Made by a program: the position numbers and the translations under genes
Shown here: piece by piece, positions 59,423 to 64,000 of the stretch
Layout of the letters: each line of letters begins with the position of its first letter
How positions within the stretch are numbered: position 1 is the stretch's first letter
Source of the DNA: CBDCPI01 sp965220245
GTDB taxonomy: Bacteria; Chloroflexota; Dehalococcoidia; Lucifugimonadales; UBA3495
Assembly: GCA_965220245.1 (NCBI GenBank)
Contig: CBDCPI010000001.1
Span: 124,001-188,000, forward strand
Length of the DNA stretch: 64,000 bases
Reading direction: 5' to 3'
The notes under the pieces: model-generated
The model's database searches: none
Seen by the model: the letters and a program-made list of their open reading frames with translations, nothing else
Told to the model about the DNA's origin: nothing

Positions 59423-59654
59423 TGGGCTTCAGAATGTCGTAAAGGGATCATCATTCGAATGCCCGATGCGGCTCTCAGCAAATTTGCCTCACCAACTCTG
59501 AACAGTTACCTTCATATTCTTGCCCTTGACACCAATGTTTGGGAACAGCACAATGGCAAACGAGCGGGGAATTGTGCTCCTGCATTGGTAGCTAGGTTGT
59601 TCAGTACGCAAGACCGCTCGCCGTTCAAACCGCGCTTTAGTGAAGAGGCAGGCC

Positions 59655-60857
59655 ATGGACTTTGGATACACTCCCCAACAAACAGTGCTGCGCGAGGAAG
59701 TAGCGCAGTTCATTAAAGAAAACGTAACCCCCGAAGTAATGACGGAGCTGGAAAGCTCCTTGGAAGGGGGCCGCGGTCCTCACTATGACGTCCTGATGAA
59801 AAAGGTGGCCGACCAAGGCTGGGTGGGGATTAGCTGGCCCAAAGAGTACGGCGGCCAAGGCGGCAGCCGCATCGACCAGTATATCGTCGAGGAAGAGTTT
59901 GCCCGGGTCGGCATCGGAGTGGGCGGGGCCGGCAGTGGCGCTCCGGCTATCCTGATGGCGGGCACCGAGGAACAAAAGAGAGAGTTCATTCCGGGCTTAT
60001 TGACTGGAGAAATCATCTTTGCCTTGGGCTTCACCGAACCCCAGGCAGGAGCCGACTTGGCCGGGTTGCAGTGCCGCGCCGTCCGGGATGGTGACGAGTT
60101 CGTGATCAATGGGCAGAAGATGTACACTTCGGCGGCCCATTACGCCACCCACATCTATCTTATGTGCCGCACCGACCCGGACGCTCCCCGGCACCGGGGC
60201 ATCACTATTTTGCTAGTGCCCATGGACACCCCGGGAATCACGGTGCGGCCCTTATGGACCATCCAGAGCGATCCGCCGGCGCCAGTGGGCACCACCTACG
60301 GAATGCCCCGGACCAACGAGGTGTTCTTCGAGGATGTCCGGGTGTCGGCCTCGGCCATGTTGGGAGAGGAAAACCAAGGTTGGTACGTGGGCGCTATGGG
60401 ACTGAACTTGGACCGGGTCGGCGCCAGCCGCTATTTGATCTCCGTGCGCCGGGACGAGGACATCATCAACTGGATCAAAGAAAACCAGATGGACGGCCAT
60501 TCGTTGGCTGGTGACCCGGCGGTGCGGGACAAGCTGGCCGAGCTATGGATTGAGGCCCAAGTATGCCGGTTAATGACCCTCCGGAGCATGTCCATCGTGG
60601 AAAGAGACGGCAACTTTACCTACGAGGGCTCCGCCGAAAAGGTCTGGGCTCCGGAGCACGGGGTAAGGACCACTGAAACCATCAGCCAGATCCTCGGGCC
60701 CTACGCCCAGCTATTAAACGGGTCGGAAGAGGCCATCGAGGACGGGCTGTTCGCCCACAATTTGTTGGGCTCCTTCCAGTCGGGCATCAACCACGGGAGC
60801 GTACAGGTGATGCGGGACCAGATGGCCCGCCGCGGCTTGGGTCTCCCTCGCGGGTAG
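59655..60857 (+). CDS. Acyl-CoA dehydrogenase
   Basis: 400 residues from ATG 59655 (GTG at 59640 also open), with AGAGGC upstream. FGYTPQQTVLREEVAQFIKENV, WPKEYGGQGGSRIDQYIVEEEFARVG, LGFTEPQAGADLAGLQCRAVRDGDEFVINGQKMYTSAAHYA (FAD/substrate site) and the C-terminal SGINHGSVQVMRDQMARRGLGLPRG are typical. It oxidises an acyl-CoA at the alpha-beta bond with FAD. It pairs with a second, different ACAD gene downstream, a layout that often means a heteromeric enzyme. Confidence 0.93.
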   Translation: MDFGYTPQQTVLREEVAQFIKENVTPEVMTELESSLEGGRGPHYDVLMKKVADQGWVGISWPKEYGGQGGSRIDQYIVEEEFARVGIGVGGAGSGAPAILMAGTEEQKREFIPGLLTGEIIFALGFTEPQAGADLAGLQCRAVRDGDEFVINGQKMYTSAAHYATHIYLMCRTDPDAPRHRGITILLVPMDTPGITVRPLWTIQSDPPAPVGTTYGMPRTNEVFFEDVRVSASAMLGEENQGWYVGAMGLNLDRVGASRYLISVRRDEDIINWIKENQMDGHSLAGDPAVRDKLAELWIEAQVCRLMTLRSMSIVERDGNFTYEGSAEKVWAPEHGVRTTETISQILGPYAQLLNGSEEAIEDGLFAHNLLGSFQSGINHGSVQVMRDQMARRGLGLPRG

Positions 60858-60915
60858 CAAAGATACAGCCCTCTAGTCTCCCAGCCATGAAGGACCGGAG
60901 GATTCAAAGAAGACC

Positions 60916-62082
60916 ATGGACATATTGCCCTCCGAAGAGGAACAGATGCTGAAAAACCTGGCCCGGGAGTTCCTGGAAGGGGAATGTCCTCCCAGCTTGG
61001 CCCGGGCTATGGAAGTCGACGAGTTGGGGCACCCGCCGGAGCTATGGGCCAAAATGGCCGAATTGGGGTGGTCCGGCTTGGCCCTCCCCGAAAAATACGG
61101 CGGCCAAGGAATGCCTTTGACCTACTTGGCCGTAATCTTGGAAGAGGCCGGTCGCGCCATCGCCCCGGTGCCTCTCCATAGCACCATGATCACCGCGCTG
61201 ACCATCGCCGAATTTGGGACCGAGGAACAACAACAGGAGATACTGCCGCAAGTTATCCGGGGCGACCTGATGCTAACTTGGGCATTTACCGAGGCCGACC
61301 CCCGGTTTGTACCGGAAACGGTCAAGACCGAGGCTACGCTCGACGGCGATTCTTACGTGCTGACCGGCGCCAAGCTGTTCGTGGATAACTTTAACGCCTC
61401 CAAAACGTGCCTGGTAGCCTGCCGGACCGCGGCTCCCTCCGAGGAAAACGAGGGGCTGTCTTTGTTGCTGGTAGATACCCGCAGTCCCGGTATCTCGGAG
61501 ACCCCCCTGACCACGTTGGCGAAGGACAAGCAAAGCCGGGTAACCTTCGACAACGTTAGAGTTCCCAAGTCTAGCTTGGTGGGGGAGTTGGACCAAGGCT
61601 GGCCCATCTTGGAGTGGATGCTGGAGAGGGCCACGGTACTGCTGTGCGCCCAAATGGTGGGCGCCACTAGGAAAGACGCCGAGATGGCAATCGAGTATTC
61701 CAAGAACCGCGTGGCCTTTGGACGGCCTATCGGCTCTTTTCAGTCCATTCAGCACCTGTGCGCCGACATGACCTTGTGGGTCGACGGCGCTCAACTCCTT
61801 ACTTACGAAGCCCTCTGGAAGATTGACCAAGGAATGTCGGCCGCCGTCGAGGTTTCCCAAGCCAAGGCTTTTTGCAACGAGAAATGCGAGGCAGTGGTCC
61901 GGTCTTCCCAGTCGATCCACGGCGGAATTGGGTTCATGATGGAGTTTGATCTCCATCTCTGGTTCCGGCGGGTTACCTCTTGGACGATGCGGTTGGGCAC
62001 CAGCTTCGAGCACCGTTCCAAAGTGGCCCAAGCCCTGTTGGACCGGCCCGGTAAAGTGCGGTTAGGGATGCCCTTACCCTGA
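60916..62082 (+). CDS. Acyl-CoA dehydrogenase, second copy
   Basis: 388 residues: LPSEEEQMLKNLAREFLEGECPP, WSGLALPEKYGGQGMPLTYLAVILEEAGRAIAPVPL, LTWAFTEADPRFVPE and YSKNRVAFGRPIGSFQSIQHLCADM, then SIHGGIGFMMEFDLHLWFRRVTSW. It starts 58 bp after the first ACAD. The catalytic Glu position cannot be assigned with certainty by eye. The pair resembles steroid- or branched-acid-degrading heteromeric ACADs, which is only a possibility. Confidence 0.92.
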   Translation: MDILPSEEEQMLKNLAREFLEGECPPSLARAMEVDELGHPPELWAKMAELGWSGLALPEKYGGQGMPLTYLAVILEEAGRAIAPVPLHSTMITALTIAEFGTEEQQQEILPQVIRGDLMLTWAFTEADPRFVPETVKTEATLDGDSYVLTGAKLFVDNFNASKTCLVACRTAAPSEENEGLSLLLVDTRSPGISETPLTTLAKDKQSRVTFDNVRVPKSSLVGELDQGWPILEWMLERATVLLCAQMVGATRKDAEMAIEYSKNRVAFGRPIGSFQSIQHLCADMTLWVDGAQLLTYEALWKIDQGMSAAVEVSQAKAFCNEKCEAVVRSSQSIHGGIGFMMEFDLHLWFRRVTSWTMRLGTSFEHRSKVAQALLDRPGKVRLGMPLP

Positions 62083-62136
62083 ACGTCTTTCCAGGCAGAC
62101 CAGTTTCTTACGACTTTCTGAAGCGGAGATTAATTC

Positions 62137-62346
62137 ATGGCCAAAGACCCGGTGTGCGGCAAGGAAATCGATGAGTCTCAGGCCCGCAACCAGACGGGCC
62201 AGACGATGCACGGAGCATCCGAAGTAGATCCTCAACAAGGGACCCGGATGTTCCACAACGGGCAATGGATGTACTTCTGTGGGTTGGAGTGCCGTAGCAA
62301 GTTCATGGCCAGCCCCGAGACCTACCTCGCTCAATCAGGCGGCTGA
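62137..62346 (+). CDS. YHS-domain small metal-binding protein
   Basis: 69 residues: MAKDPVCGKEI with Cys7, and YFCGLECRSKFMASPETYL with Cys48 and Cys52, the YHS signature, expected to bind a transition metal. Such proteins act as metal carriers or sensors, and some are linked to copper or monooxygenases. It stands 54 bp after the ACAD pair. Confidence 0.85.
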   Translation: MAKDPVCGKEIDESQARNQTGQTMHGASEVDPQQGTRMFHNGQWMYFCGLECRSKFMASPETYLAQSGG

Positions 62347-62413
62347 ACACGGGGCGTCACTTATTAGGCCTCGGTTAGCTAACTCGTGCAAACACCTCTA
62401 ATAGGAGAGAGCA

Positions 62414-63019
62414 ATGCCCGATGCCCTTAAGTTGGACCCCAAGAAGTCGGTTGTCATATTGATAGATATGATCAACACCGTGGTGAAAGGAAGCGGCCCT
62501 CCCTTTGTCACCCCGCCCGACCGCGAGCCCGTGGTCAAGAACTTTGAGCGGCTGCTGGCCCACTGCCGCTCCGTGGGCACGCCGTTGGTCTTCATTACCA
62601 CGCACCGGCGCCCGGACAACGCCGACGCTCCGCGGACCGTCTCCGACGTGGGAGGCGGTGGCGGCGGACCGCCGATGCTGGCCGGGACGCCCGCCGTAGA
62701 GTTCATTGACGAGTTGCGGCCCCAAGCCGAGGATTACGTCGTGGTGAAGTCACGGTTCTCGGCGTTCTACGGCACCAACATGGACAGCATCCTGAAATCC
62801 CTCGGCACCGAGACCATCCTAGTTGGGGGGATTTCGACGCAAAGGAGCGTCGAAGGGACGGCCAGGGACGCCAAGAACCGGGATATTCAATGCGTTGTCG
62901 TCAGCGACTGCTGCACTGCCGGAGAGTTGGAGGTGCATCAGATGACCATTGACCACGTCTTGCCGCTATTGGTCCGGGTCCGCAACACCGATGAGGTTAT
63001 CGCCGCGCTAAGTCCGTAG
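62414..63019 (+). CDS. Isochorismatase-like hydrolase lacking the nucleophilic Cys
   Basis: 201 residues of the cysteine-hydrolase fold. Asp18 (VVILIDMINTVV) and Lys112 (VKSRFSAFYGTNMDSIL) of the catalytic triad are present. The nucleophile position in the usual G-x-x-T-x-x-C-V-E-x-T-A-R-D-A is Ser145 (GISTQRSVEGTARDA), so normal amidase chemistry is doubtful. A Gly-rich loop (GGGGGG) lies near residues 80-85. GAGAGAG lies upstream of the ATG. Confidence 0.85.
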   Translation: MPDALKLDPKKSVVILIDMINTVVKGSGPPFVTPPDREPVVKNFERLLAHCRSVGTPLVFITTHRRPDNADAPRTVSDVGGGGGGPPMLAGTPAVEFIDELRPQAEDYVVVKSRFSAFYGTNMDSILKSLGTETILVGGISTQRSVEGTARDAKNRDIQCVVVSDCCTAGELEVHQMTIDHVLPLLVRVRNTDEVIAALSP

Positions 63020-63078
63020 CACTCAGTCAACCTTGGAATTCAACGGGTAGAGGCGATGGAGTTTGGCCGGAGAAAGAA

Positions 63079-63438
63079 ATGGGAGTAATTCATGTAGCGG
63101 CTACAGTACGAAACCCGGGAGACCCGGACAGGGCTTGGGAAGGGTTGTTTCTGGTCGACACGGGCGCAGTTGAATGTCTTGTGCCCAGACAGCACTTGGA
63201 AGCCATCGGCCTCTCTCCCAAAGGCGAGCGAAGCTACGTACTGGCCGATGGCAGCGAAATCAGGTTGCAACACACTACGGGAGACATCGAATTCATGGGG
63301 GAGATTGTCGGCGTGACCATCATAATGGGCGACGCGGAAGCCATGCCGCTGCTGGGAGTGACCGCCCTGGAAGCGGCGCATGTCGAAGTTGACCCGCGCA
63401 ATCAGCAACTCCGGCGACTTCCGACGATACGGTTGTAA
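63079..63438 (+). CDS. Retropepsin-like aspartic protease family protein
   Basis: 119 residues. The motif FLVDTGAVECLVPRQHLEAIGL holds the single active-site Asp27 of the retroviral-type (clan AA) fold, and ADGSEIRL and the C-terminal PLLGVTALEAAHVEVDP give the paired hydrophobic strands. It would work as a dimer. Substrate unknown. It lies 59 bp after the isochorismatase-like gene and just before a terminator. Confidence 0.85.
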   Translation: MGVIHVAATVRNPGDPDRAWEGLFLVDTGAVECLVPRQHLEAIGLSPKGERSYVLADGSEIRLQHTTGDIEFMGEIVGVTIIMGDAEAMPLLGVTALEAAHVEVDPRNQQLRRLPTIRL

Positions 63439-63503
63439 AACTGGCTAACTAATTCTGTCCGTGGCTCATAGTTTTTCGACCGCGAGGTAAACCTTCCGCA
63501 AGC

Positions 63504-63539
63504 AAAGAAAACCCCGCCCATAAGGGCGGGGTTTTCTTT
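63504..63539. terminator. Bidirectional intrinsic terminator
   Basis: AAAGAAAACCCCGCCC, loop ATAA, GGGCGGGGTTTTCTTT. A 16-bp perfect stem with T-rich arms on both strands. It separates the convergent retropepsin-like gene and the LLM oxidoreductase gene and can serve both. Confidence 0.92.
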
Positions 63540-63566
63540 GCCTTTGACGCTTGGGGGTAGAAGTCG

Positions 63567-64000
63567 TTACCGGGCGGCAGGCACGTCGCCCCCGGTGGGC
63601 CGGTCGGCCCGGGGTCTGTTGTCATAGGGCTGTAGCTGGATCTCGTGCAGCGCGGGAATTACTTCCCTGCCCAACAACTCGATGGACCGCATCACGTCTT
63701 TGTGGGCCATGGCCCCTTCGTTGCCGTAGATGTGGATGTACCCGGGGCTCAGCCGCTCGATCATCTCGGTCAGCTTCCGGGTAACGGTGTCCGGGTTGCC
63801 CACGATGATGTTGTTAACGCTCTGGAGCTGCTCGTAGCTGAATCCGACACCCAAGCCGCCAGCGCCAGCAACGTTACCGGTGGGGCGCTGGGCCTTGATC
63901 TGGACCGAGGCCCGGGACTGGTAGCCCGCCGGGTCGTTGTGTTCTATAGGACCACGCTGGCGGTGACCGATGGTCCACATAAACTCGCGGCCTATCTCGA
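63567..64000 (-). CDS. LLM-class flavin-dependent oxidoreductase, C-terminal part
   Basis: An open minus-strand frame entering from the right edge; only about 144 C-terminal residues are seen, and the start lies outside. NIIVGNPDTVTRKLTEMIERLSPGYIHIYGNEGAMAHKDVMRSIELLGREVIPAL matches the end of luciferase-like monooxygenases, which use reduced flavin (FMN or F420). An inner ATG at 63980 is not the start because the frame stays open upstream. Confidence 0.85.
   Translation of the reverse strand, partial: EIGREFMWTIGHRQRGPIEHNDPAGYQSRASVQIKAQRPTGNVAGAGGLGVGFSYEQLQSVNNIIVGNPDTVTRKLTEMIERLSPGYIHIYGNEGAMAHKDVMRSIELLGREVIPALHEIQLQPYDNRPRADRPTGGDVPAAR

Noticed and set aside
1..64000. CRISPR arrays, tRNA or rRNA genes, prophage modules
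   Set aside because: No regular spaced repeats, cloverleaf-like segments, rRNA sequence or phage structural genes were recognised on reading both strands.

Overview
This window looks like a chromosomal segment from an uncultivated member of the Chloroflexota, probably Dehalococcoidia or SAR202-like. That placement is an inference from several traits: a complete str-S10-spc-alpha ribosomal superoperon with an insertion in S12, an 11-subunit complex I operon, a DUF2298/GT39-type membrane protein, several acyl-CoA dehydrogenases with a fused electron-transfer flavoprotein, an LLM-type flavin oxidoreductase, and dispersed repeats of the CCTTCGACAAGCTCAGG type. No rRNA, tRNA or CRISPR array was recognised.

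Layout. (1) 1-6400, minus strand: a truncated multi-membrane glycosyltransferase-like gene, GAPDH, a small DUF4258/DUF2283 pair, enolase, a LOG-family protein and a small coiled-coil membrane protein. (2) 6416-18056, minus strand: complex I in the order nuoA-B-C-[two HicB-like genes]-D-H-I-[small Cys protein]-J-K-L-M-N. It starts from a good sigma70-type promoter at 18027-18056 and lacks nuoE, nuoF and nuoG. (3) 18200-24700: a small ChuX-like gene, an IS5-family insertion sequence, and cbiE-cobN behind a promoter and a leader ending in an intrinsic terminator. (4) 24797-47309, plus strand: a small membrane protein, then the superoperon rpsL-rpsG-fusA-rpsJ ... rplQ-truA-rplM-rpsI, including secY, adk, map, infA and the tiny rpmJ. 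(5) 47331-55551, minus strand: a phosphohexomutase, an unusual ketol-acid-reductoisomerase-like gene overlapping an SCP2-like gene, then metK, ahcY, a rhodanese, mtnP and mtnA, i.e. S-adenosylmethionine synthesis, SAH breakdown and methylthioadenosine salvage. (6) 55862-63438, plus strand: pncB, a fused etfB-etfA gene, two acyl-CoA dehydrogenases, a YHS-domain protein, an isochorismatase-like protein and a retropepsin-like protein. The segment ends at a strong terminator and a partial LLM oxidoreductase.

The most unusual signal is non-coding. A family of short related repeats sits at seven places in the ribosomal superoperon, always on the coding strand and mostly at intercistronic junctions. 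Copies run into the start of rplC and rplO, supply the Shine-Dalgarno of rplR, and have been read into the C-terminus of L30 and the N-terminus of S5. A second short unit carrying a Shine-Dalgarno is tandemly duplicated before rpsJ and rplD. L4, S17 and RpoA carry long acidic C-terminal tails, and L5 carries a long N-terminal extension. Other points of interest are the HicB-like pair and the duplicated HPxxCxCxxC protein inside the nuo operon, and the attenuator-like leaders before cbiE-cobN and mtnA.
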